Assembly (NCBI GenBank): GCA_030220185.1
Contig: JASPKZ010008351.1
Coordinates: 1,426,001 to 1,490,000, forward strand
DNA length: 64,000 bases
Direction of reading: 5' to 3'
Origin: Diploptera punctata
Lineage: Eukaryota; Arthropoda; Insecta; Blattodea; Blaberidae
In this document: piece by piece, positions 35,801-47,400 of the stretch
How the letters are laid out: each line of letters opens with the position of its first letter
Numbering within the stretch: the stretch's first letter is position 1
Notes under the pieces: generated by a model
Told to the model about the DNA's origin: nothing
Databases searched by the model: none
The model's input: only the letters and a program-made list of their open reading frames with translations
Program-made: the position numbers and the translations under genes

Positions 35801-38800
35801 CTGAACCAGGATAGCTCAAATGGTAGAACATCAATCAGCACATAAAGGGGAGGTGTGGAGTTCAAATCAAAGATATGAATTTTTCTCTTTAGTTGTGTTT
35901 ACCATTGCTTATACTCGTAGATTGCTTATCTGTGTATATTAATTTTGATTTGTTCTTGAACGTGTTTCAAAACAATTCTGTTTTATCCAGTCTGGAAAAG
36001 CTGACGATAAAACAGAATTGTTTTGAAACATGTTCAAGAACAAATCAACATTAATATTGAGGTAAGATGTTCAGACTAAAAATAATATAATGATTTACGT
36101 AACTACAGAGAAAACTTTCTGCCTGAACCAGGATAGCTCAAATGGTAGAACATCAATCAGCACATAAAGGGGAGGTGTGGAGTTCAAATCAAAGATATGA
36201 ATTTTTCTCTTTAGTTGTGTTTACCATTGCTTATACTCGTAGATTGCTTATCTGTGTATATTAATTTTGATTTGTTCTTGAACGTGTTTCAAAACAATTC
36301 TGTTTTATCCAGTCTGGAAAAGCTGACGATAAAACAGAATTGTTTTGAAACATGTTCAAGAACAAATCAACATTAATATTGAGGTAAGATGTTCAGAAAA
36401 AATAATATAATGATTTACATAACTACAGAGAAAACTTTCGCCTGAACCAGGATAGCTCAAATGGTAGAACATCAATCAGCACATAAAGGGGAGGTGTGAG
36501 TTCAAATCAAAGATATGAATTTTTCTCTTTAGTTGTGTTTACCATTGCTTATACTCGTAGATTGCTTATCTGTGTATATTAATTTTGATTTGTTCTTGAA
36601 CGTGTTTCAAAACAATTCTGTTTTATCCAGTCTGGAAAAGCTGACGATAAAACAGAATTGTTTTGAAACATGTTCAAGAACAAATCAACATTAATATTGA
36701 GGTAAGATGTTCAGACTAAAAATAATATAATGATTTACGTAACTACAGAGAAAACTTTCTGCCTGAACCAGGATAGCTCAAATGGTAGAACATCAATCAG
36801 CACATAAAGGGGAGGTGTGGAGTTCAAATCAAAGATATGAATTTTTCTCTTTAGTTGTGTTTACCATTGCTTATACTCGTAGATTGCTTATCTGTGTATA
36901 TTAATTTTGATTTGTTCTTGAACGTGTTTCAAAACAATTCTGTTTTATCCAGTCTGGAAAAGCTGACGATAAAACAGAATTGTTTTGAAACATGTTCAAG
37001 AACAAATCAACATTAATATTGAGGTAAGATGTTCAGACTAAAAATAATATAATGATTTACATAACTACAGAGAAAACTTTCTGCCTGAACCAGGATAGCT
37101 CAAATGGTAGAACATCAATCAGCACATAAAGGGGAGGTGTGGAGTTCAAATCAAAGATATGAATTTTTCTCTTTAGTTGTGTTTACCATTGCTTATACTC
37201 GTAGATTGCTTATCTGTGTATATTAATTTTGATTTGTTCTTGAACGTGTTTCAAAACAATTCTGTTTTATCCAGTCTGGAAAAGCTGACGATAAAACAGA
37301 ATTGTTTTGAAACATGTTCAAGAACAAATCAACATTAATATTGAGGTAAGATGTTCAGACTAAAAATAATATAATGATTTACGTAACTACAGAGAAAACT
37401 TTCTGCCTGAACCAGGATAGCTCAAATGGTAGAACATCAATCAGCACATAAAGGGGAGGTGTGGAGTTCAAATCAAAGATATGAATTTTTCTCTTTAGTT
37501 GTGTTTACCATTGCTTATACTTGTAGATTGCTTATCTGTGTATATTAATTTTGATTTGTTCTTGAACGTGTTTCAAAACAATTCTGTTTTATCCAGTCTG
37601 GAAAAGCTGACGATAAAACAGAATTGTTTTGAAACATGTTCAAGAACAAATCAACATTAATATTGAGGTAAGATGTTCAGACTAAAAATAATATAATGAT
37701 TTACATAACTACAGAGAAACTTTCTGCCTGAACCAGGATAGCTCAAATGGTAGAACATCAATCAGCACATAAGGGGAGGTGTGGAGTTCAAATCAAAGAT
37801 ATGAATTTTTCTCTTTAGTTGTGTTTACCATTGCTTATACTTGTAGATTGCTTATCTGTGTATATTAATTTTGATTTGTTCTTGAACGTGTTTCAAAACA
37901 ATTCTGTTTTATCCAGTCTGGAAAAGCTGACGATAAAACAGAATTGTTTTGAAACATGTTCAAGAACAAATCAACATTAATATTGAGGTAAGATGTTCAG
38001 ACTAAAAATAATATAATGATTTACATAACTACAGAGAAAACTTTCTGCCTGAACCAGGATAGCTCAAATGGTAGAACATCAATCAGCACATAAAGGGGAG
38101 GTGTGGAGTTCAAATCAAAGATATGAATTTTTCTCTTTAGTTGTGTTTACCATTGCTTATACTCGTAGATTGCTTATCTGTGTATATTAATTTACATATT
38201 ATTATCATATTCTTGTTGTTACTGATATCATTCTGCTTTGTTTCCATTAGAATCAAAGTAAGGTGAGATATACAAAATGTTTGCAATTACTGGCTATCAG
38301 ATTCCAGAAATGGACAAAAAAAAATGAATTTTAACACATTCAGTACCAGGCACTGAGCAGGGCATTTAAACCCACAGGCCAGCCATTTAAATACCCCAGC
38401 TACCCTTTTCGTGGCACTTCAGAAAATGGACCATTATTCACAAACTATTAGTCCTAGAAAATTCAAATTTTGTACATACCTAAAGGAGATATCCTAATAG
38501 GATTTGATGGTGAAATAACTTGGGTGATTGACATCACATTGTATCGGTGTATCAATTTCAGGAAGTGGAAGCTCATCTTCACTTTCACTTTGGGAATCTT
38601 CTAATTCAGGAATCAGTTCATCACCTGAATCATCATTATACAAATATTCACTAATTCTTCTTCAGTGAGATATTTTTCTTTCACCATGGTTTCACTAATG
38701 CACAAACAACAGCGCGATAACGAGAAACATATACGACTGCATTGGAGCCTGGAGGCAAGTTTGGGTGAATGAATTCCATATGTTGTTTGTTTTAAAAATA

Positions 38801-41800
38801 AAAGGGGATTCACAAAGGTTAAACGTGTCAAACAGGAATAGAAAATGTACATTTACATGCCATCTATGATCTCCAAGACATACTAAGCCAACACAATATT
38901 TAAGCGCCGAATATAAACACAGTTTAATTAACCTTTTATAGCCTTAATAGGATAATTAAAACCAACAAAAATGAAAAAATTGAAGAAGAAAATAAATCAG
39001 GAATTTATCAGATCAAATGTAAAGATTGTGACAAAATTTATATAGGAAAAACGAAAAGAAATTTGAAAACAAGGGTGAAGGAACATCTTAGAAATGTCAA
39101 AAATGGAGAAGTGGAAAAGTCAGCAGTAGCTGCTCATGCTTGGTACGAAAAACATCGAATTGAATCAAAAGCTAGTCTAATTAAACAAATAGAGACACAT
39201 AAGGAACTTACAGTTTGGGAAAAAATCCACATTCAGAAAAACAATGGAAAACTTATGAACTTCGAAGTTCCCGCAAATTTTGACCTTATCAAGAGGTTCA
39301 TCGGTCCACCAACAGAGGGAAGAAGAAGTGGTTCTTCCGAGCGACATAACACCGGTCAACAACAGTGTACTGAAGATGGGCCTGCTATAGGCCTGAAATC
39401 GCGATCTACTTAACAGAATAATGTGAGGAGAGGTAAGAATCTTTTAATTTAATATAAACACAGTTTGTTCGCGCCCGCTCTAAAACGAGTTAACTGACCA
39501 ATGGTCGCATACACGATAGTCTCTTTAAACACCTTAACTGGTTTACGGTACTGAATGTATTAAGAATCAATCCATAGTATTACCTGTTTAAGGAGTAAGC
39601 GCAGTTGTTGACGGAGGGCACTGCAGTCGTGTTTATGCAGGAATAGAACATGTGACACTGCTATCTATGAGTGCAGATGGGAATGGGATGTGGGACGCTG
39701 ACAGTATACACTGCCTTATATGACGTCACGTGTAGCAACAAACAGAGCTTCGTAATTCTTCCGCCTGCAGAGATATTTTAAATGACTAATACAACTAAAT
39801 CCCAATGAGGACTCCCATAACATGAGTAGATAGATTTAAATCCTTGTGAACTGAATTAAATATTACCTTGTTGGAACTTCAATTTCAATAGCTTGGAACT
39901 TTTTAAGTTTGGGTTTATTCAGTTCTTTCTTTTTCTTCTCCAGATTTTTCAATTCATTCTCAGCATTGTTAAGATTTGCAAAACACTTTCTCATTTCCAC
40001 CATCTTGGCACTTCTATGTAGTTTTCTCTTAAGTTCTGCCAAAGATAATTCCTGCAAAATCATTTGTATGCATTATTTACAATATACCGGTATGTACTCT
40101 AAATACTATTACAATAAATTGTGTACCGATTTCAATTTATTTGATCTGTAAATCTAGTGTCCTTGATTTAGGTAGCTATTAGAGAACCAATCACACAGAA
40201 AGAAAAAATACTAAGCAAGGGCAATACACAGCTTTTGAATTTATTTCAAACATTGAAATTCATCGCAGAATATTTTTTGACAATTCACCTCATAATTTTT
40301 TTTTGTTTTTCACAATACTGCACAGTTTCAAACATAATCAACCATCGTCGGAGTTGGAATTATGGCTGACGATGGACGTGACTACGTTTGAAACTGTGCA
40401 GTATTGTGAAAAACATGAAATTTATGAGATGAGTTGTCAAAAAATGTTTTCCGATGAATTTCAATTATTATACCTCATAATGTTTACTTCTCAACATTAA
40501 TTTAATATAATTATTTCAAACATTCAAACATTTAACTCTGCCATGGCCGGTCCCAAGCCCGGATGAGAAAGAGGAGGGGGAGAAGTAACAACCTCGTTAA
40601 AAAACCAGGGTTCAGTTGGCTCCGACTGATAGTACTCTGTAAGGGCCCCTAGCCAGGGTTACGGCGAAGACCTCAATGGCAGAGTCGGCGCAGAAGGAGT
40701 CCTTCAACACGGCAGATCTGGCGGAAGAAGCATCCCTATCTCTAAGGGAAACAGAGAAATGCTGCCTTGCGGTGAAGAGGGATCTTCAAAGGCTATGGGA
40801 GGATAACCCAGACAGAAATTTTTCCTGGTCCTCCAGGTTGGGATTGATGCTGTGGGCCAGCTCCCCACACATTAAAAAAAAACATAAAATGCTAAAAGAC
40901 CAAATCAGTCAAAGCCGGACAGAAATTGAAGATGCCCAAGATCGTAGGTTTTGGAGGTTTGGCACGGGAAGACGGCAGCAGCTGTAAAAACTCGTAGATA
41001 GATAGATTTCAAACATTTGCTTGGTTAAACCTGGTAGGAGAAATTATGTGGTAATAGTGAGTAATTGGACTATCCACAGGATTCCAATTTTTTTCCTCAG
41101 TAAAGACATCAAAACAAATGCAACAATATCAAAACAAAATACTAAACCCGCAAAGAAAGTGTTGATATTTATTTATTTCAATAATGTTAATACATACTCT
41201 AGATGGCGTTTTTGTAGGTGTCTTAAAACCATCCTTAATGTCTTTGTTCTTATCTTCAGCTTGGTCAAGTTCATTTTCTTTGTGCTTCTTAGATGGTGAA
41301 AGACAACCTTTCAATTCAAATGATACATTAGATCTGGTGTTTTGAATTTGTTCAGAATCTACCACATTTTCCTAAAACAAATTTAAAATTAAAAAATAAT
41401 CACATAAACAATACTTATATTTCAATATTTTAAGTACATAAAAAGTATTATTCAATTAAAATAGTGGCAAGAGAGACAATCATAAAATTGACTTAGTAAC
41501 AGGCAATAAAGGCCATGGATGTATGTAGTATTTCATTTAACAATATTTCAGTTTATTAGTTTCATGATTCAAAACTGGGCATAAAAGGGCCAATAAATTT
41601 TACTCACAAATCTTTTATTTCAGGACATAAGTTCTTTTATATACCACAAATCAATGACACTGGACCCTTAGCTTTACTTACCATATGAAGGTAACCATGC
41701 TTACTATTTTTACAACCTGAAAATTCCTTAACGTCACATAATTTGAACCTGCGAATCTTGCCAATGGCAACAAAGTAGTTGCAAGACTCCCGGGATAATA

Positions 41801-44435
41801 TGGATACAAGGATCTAATCTAAAATATCTTCCCCAATTGTGTTGATCCAACTCGAGAGGATATATACCATCTACTGACAAGTAAATACTATGTTATATTT
41901 GAAGAGAAAAATTATACGCTCAGACTGCGACTCGAATCCAGGACCTTTGGATTTCTAGACCAATGCTCTATTGACTGAGCTATCTGGGCGAGTTTGAATC
42001 TAAATTTTTCTCTTATACACGTTTTCAATTCCCTTGCACCAAATGCTATGAAACCTTTGCTTCTATCTTTGCAAATGGCGGCTTCTTTAGCTCAGTCGGT
42101 AGAGCAATGGTCTAGAAAGCCAAAGGTCCTGGGTTCGAGTTCCAATCTGAGCATATAATTATACTCTTCAAATATGATTTATCCATCATTGAGATGTATA
42201 AAATGAATAATAAAAACATTGAAACAAACCATACTGGCTTTATAATGTAATATAAAATTCCCAAATAAATATTTTCTTAATAAAGAAGCCGCCATTTGTA
42301 AGGAGAGAAGCTAAGGTTTCATAGCATTTGGTACAAGGGAATTGACAACGTATATAAGAGAAAAATTTGCTTTTAGATTGGAACTCATCCAGATAGCTCA
42401 GTCAGTAGAGAATTGGTCTAGAAAGCCAAAGGTCCTGGGTTTGAGCCCCAGTCTGAGCATATAATTTTTTTCTTGAAATATGATTTATCCATCATTGAGA
42501 TGTATGAAATGAATAATAAAAACATTGAAGTACTATGTTACTATATGAAGAAGTACTATGGGTGAATTTAGTGATTTGATTCCTCCTCCATGGCACAACA
42601 GGCCTAGAAGACCCTTGGCCTACCAACCAGCTGCTGACCTCACATCCACTTGTGTTCATCACATAGGTAGACTGTCATCCAACAGAGTAGGGGTGGCAGG
42701 TCGGGACCCCAGCCGTTATAGCTGGTTTTCTCAACCTGGAGCCGCCACTTATTGTAGCTACCCAAATGCCTCACGATGCTGAGTGGACACTAGTCCCATA
42801 CTGATCCAAATTCCATGATAAAATTTCTTCCCCATGGAGAACCAAACCAGCGTAAGTCTAATAGCTCTGCGTCAAGGCATCCTACCTTAACCACTTGGCT
42901 AGGGCATGGGAAGATTTGATTCTTATCTATAGGTAATTCCACATTTTAAAAAAGTACCGGTATCTCAGCATATGGTGCTATTCTATTGAACAACCAGTCA
43001 CCATTGTAATTTATGTTGAAAGTAAATTAAATTAATTGTTTTTTTTTCTTAATTTGCAGACAATTTCAATAACTAGTATAAATTCACATACTAAAATATA
43101 AATATCCATCCATAGTAATTCTGCCCAAAGGCAGGTCCTTCACTGCAGTCATAGCATTTTCATGCTATGCTTGCAGCTTTACTAGGGAATTGTAGGTGTG
43201 GTAGCTTCCCGTTGCTTTCCACACCGGTGAAGGATGATGAAGATGATAATGATGATGATGATGGCCATATGATTTCGGGGACCGTTTGGGCCTTAAAGTT
43301 TTCCTGACATTTGTCTTACAGGTGAGGAAAACCCCGATAAAAACCTCACCCAGAAAAACTGCCCCGACCAGGATCGAACCCAGGCCTGCTGCGTGACAAG
43401 GCAGCACACTACCTCGAGAGGAGAAATAAAAAGGAATTTAAATACAAGATTAAAAGAATACCTTAGAAATGTTAAAAATGGAGAAATAGAAAAATCTGCA
43501 ATAGCTGCACATGCATGATCAGAAAAACACAGAATTGAAACTAAGGCAAAATTACTTAAACAAAAAAAATCTAAGGAACTCACAATTTGGAAGAAAATTT
43601 ACATATGCAAGAATAAAAGGAAAATCATGAATTTTGAAATTCCTGGCAAAAAGGAAAAAAAAAATTGATTTGGAAGTTCATCGATCAGCCAATAGAGGGC
43701 GAAGAAATCAATTTGCAGGAAGGACAACCGCAAGGCGGCTGATGTGTGGCATTGAGAATGTCACGAAGTTAGCAACAAAACCTAGGTCTGCATAAAAATC
43801 GAGAAATATGAGGCGAGTCAAAATTCACAACTCAAATATAATTAAAATAAACCTCATAGTGTTATTTCCTACATATATTTAATAACCTGCAAGTTATATT
43901 TATTAATTCTGCTTGTTTCAGAGTCATAAAAAAAGGAACAGACTTAACCCCATAATATCAATTCTTTTCTTAACTACATACTTTTTTCTCAAAACTGGAT
44001 AGGAACTTTATGAATGCCCTATAGTACTGATATAATCATAAATAAATATTTCTGATTGTTGACAACACAAACAAATGATAATCTGTCAAATATTTAACAA
44101 AGATAGCACAGTACATAGCCTATCAATAATCAACATATATTTCACAATTTCAAACTTCTTATACAGTAAATAGATCAACTGTGATCAATTTTATTGCACA
44201 TATTTCAGGTATTGCCCTTTGAACTTAACACTGAAATGTACTAAATACATTATCATCATACTATGATATCCTAAGTAAACTTTAAATGGACAATGTACCA
44301 AATCAGGGTTAAAGTCAATAATAACACTGGTCTACAAAAGTTGTCTCTATCCTTTACAAAAATAGTCAATTCCAACTAAATTGAGGTCAAAGAACAATAA
44401 TATGACAACAGAAAGTTTCTGTTAGCTCTTCATTT

Positions 44436-44473
<38 letters not shown>

Positions 44474-47400
44474 TAAAACTTGCTCAAAGCGGAATCGCAT
44501 GGGACCAATTTTTTTTTTTCACATTAGACAAAATTCCGCATTATAAAAAATCTAAAACTTATTAATCTTAGATTATAGAGTACCGCATATGTATTTTTGC
44601 ATACCTTGGATTAATTGTAGTTCCACTGCCTTTGAAAAGTGAAGTATAGTATGTATGAGTGACTTTGACGATAATGCGCGAAAAAACAGTCCCATTTCGT
44701 CAGCATTAAAAATGCCTCTGAGGCGCGTATCTTGAAATTAAAGTATGCAGTTTTGGTTTCTCCTCACTAACTACACTTTCGTCCACACCCTTTGATTCCC
44801 CACAAATTTCATTCCACACTACATTGAGTCGTCTTTTAAAACTGTCCATAACCAATCTGAAGATGCCTTGAAATTGTTATTCCCTAGGAATTTAGCAAGA
44901 GTTAGAGCTTGACTTTGGAGCATCGGTCTGGAAATTTGGAGATTTATCTTCAATCATTTTCACTTTTTCATTTAATGACAATGATACACACATTTTAGTC
45001 ATCTTTATTCCGTAAATTCAGAATGCTACCGGTGAAAGATCGGTCAGTAAAGTAAAGTGATCCCACAACAGGCCCGGAGGCCCTTGGGGTAGTAGGAGGT
45101 TAAGGCTCCCACTTTTTCTTGACAATCGGCACTTTATGTCAGCCGGGTTGTCAGCCCTGCATGATGGCCGCCTTTACCCCCAGAACAAGCATCTGGTACT
45201 CATTTCCGTTAGAGGCTGAGTCGACCTCAGGGCCATAGTGCCGCCAGAGGGTTGGGCTCAGTTTAAAAATCCTGACCCCAACGGGACTTGAACCTTCGAC
45301 CCTCCGGCTTGTAGCTCAGTACCTTAACCACTATGCTACGGCGCGCCCCCGAAAGATCAGTCTCAGAACTTAAACTAATTTAAGATTTTACAGTGCAATG
45401 GTTATTTGTAAGACAGGTATCTGTAGTTCACATTATGGGTGTGCAGTGAGTCTGAAATAAAATTTCAGGTATAGGTAGAATCTCTACTTCACCCGAGGGC
45501 AGGAATCATTCCTTATTTCTTGGCAAAACAGGAATTCAATTAAGTGGAAACTAATTTATTTCTCTGTCTTTCTGCTTTATACATTTTTTTTTCATGAATT
45601 GTATATAAATATTCTACCTTTTCCACGTTGGACAGATACATGTAAAATTACTATTATTTTCCCGGGACCAATAAATTTATTCTCAATGAACAGATTTCTG
45701 CATTATTCACGTTACAGACTAAACAAGTTTTACTATATATATATGTATGTATGTACGTATGTATGTATGGAAATTTTCCCTTTGGACTCTTACCTATTTA
45801 CTAGAGTGTTTCTGTTCTTTTGGTTTTAATTTATAGTCTACTTCTGGGGCATTTCTCATGACATTCCAACAATAGTCTGTAAGCATAGATGAGTTCCACT
45901 TGCCCTGATACTTTCTTCCCATTGCTGAAATGTCTTGATGGAAGCACTCTCTGTGCTCGTCACTCAAATCACCACAATTGTTTCGAAAGACGTTGAGATG
46001 TGAGCACAAAAAGTGGATCTTGGTTGAGATTACAACCTAACTCTTGGTATGATCTCAGTAGTTCATTAACAGCTAGATTCTAATTTTCAGCTCTTTTATT
46101 TTCTAAGAAATTATGAACATTTTTTAAGGCTTCCCAAGGAAGTTTCTACTAAAAGAAGAATCATCATCACTCCAGGGATTAGGCAATTGCCCGTTCCGAC
46201 TTCATTATGCATCAGCCCAACGTCTACTAGGTCTTCCAACATCACGTCTTCCTCTTGCTTGATAATTTCTTGCTAATAATGGATATCTCTCCTTACTCAT
46301 TCCATCCATGTGATCAATCCATTTCTGTCTGTAATTCGTGACTTTATCCAATAAAGGCTGTACTTTCAATTCTTCTCTTATATCCTCATTTCTTATTCTA
46401 TCAAGTCTTGTACATCCTTTTTCCTTTTACTTGTCTTAGGAACCTCATCTCTGCCGTCTGTATTCTATCCTTCTGTTTTTTCACTGGAGCCCAAGTCTCA
46501 CATCCATACAATATTGTGGGAACCGCCATAACATTATACATTTTTATCTTGGTTTCTTTTCTAATTTTATTTTTGAATGTTCTCTGTATTGTTCCACACA
46601 CCGCCTGAAATTTATTTATTTTGGAGTCAATATCTCTTTCCACATTGTAGCCAACAGAAGAATCATTAGGAATCAATAACATAGAAGCCTGAGCTGATAG
46701 GAGCAATTCCTCTATAAACTAAGCAAATATGCTACAAATGGTATGAAGGTTGGAAGTTACAATTACGATACAGAAAATACCTCAGCTGATTACGACTAGT
46801 TGCCAAACATATCCACAGTTATCGTTATTAGAATGTATAATTATTTTTACATTATAGCAAAATGTTTTGGTGTTATCTGTGATTTAGTCCAGTGATAATC
46901 AGCCAAAGTTACTAAGTTTCCGCTAGAGGCAATTTAATAGCTTCCGTTAGATGGCTCTGAAATCGGAGTTACCATCTGTTGGAAAAAATTCCAAAATGTT
47001 TATTAAAACTGGACGTAAACTAACTTCCCATTTCCTAACCTAACAAAACAAGTTCATGCATATTATTTAATAAACTATAAACTAATCTTACGTACACTAA
47101 CTTGTCACATTGGAATCTAACAATATGAAGATAATTTCTTGAAATATTGTATGGAATTAATTGCAAATGTTGGTAATGCTAATTGGAGAGCCATCTAGCA
47201 GAAGTCACATTAAGCATTTGCGCATCTGTAGAATTCAATTCACAATATTCGTGTAATTATATAAATATTTAAAAATCATAAGGATGTTTATAGAATTGTT
47301 CCGGAGAAACAGCAGTATAACTTAACCAATGCATTTTCTTATATTTTCTAAGTCCTATAGAACAACAGAGCGCATGCGCCAGAGTTTATAGAGCCAGCAA

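Larger units (their letters stand above)
38335..39559 (-). mobile_element. Non-autonomous piggyBac-type element, PLE inside
   Basis: Ends CACATTCAGTACC / GGTACTGAATGT lie between TTAA (38331-38334 and 39560-39563), the piggyBac target. On minus, MVKEKYLTEEELVN, then a frameshift to SGDELIPELEDSQSESEDEL and DTPIQCDVNHP, resembles piggyBac transposase N-termini; the DDD catalytic part is missing. Confidence 0.82.

Noticed and set aside
34583..38189. CRISPR array
   Set aside because: Units are about 321 bp and identical throughout, with no short repeats separated by unique spacers, and the genome is eukaryotic.
39179..39362. Minus-strand 61-aa frame at the PLE end
   Set aside because: Antisense shadow of the PLE C-terminus; the same shadow appears at 3869-4075.
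38970..39420. GIY-YIG homing endonuclease of a group I intron or a UvrC-like enzyme
   Set aside because: The domain follows PLE-type linker sequence, ends at a PLE terminus and recurs beside PLE RT motifs; no group I intron core is seen.
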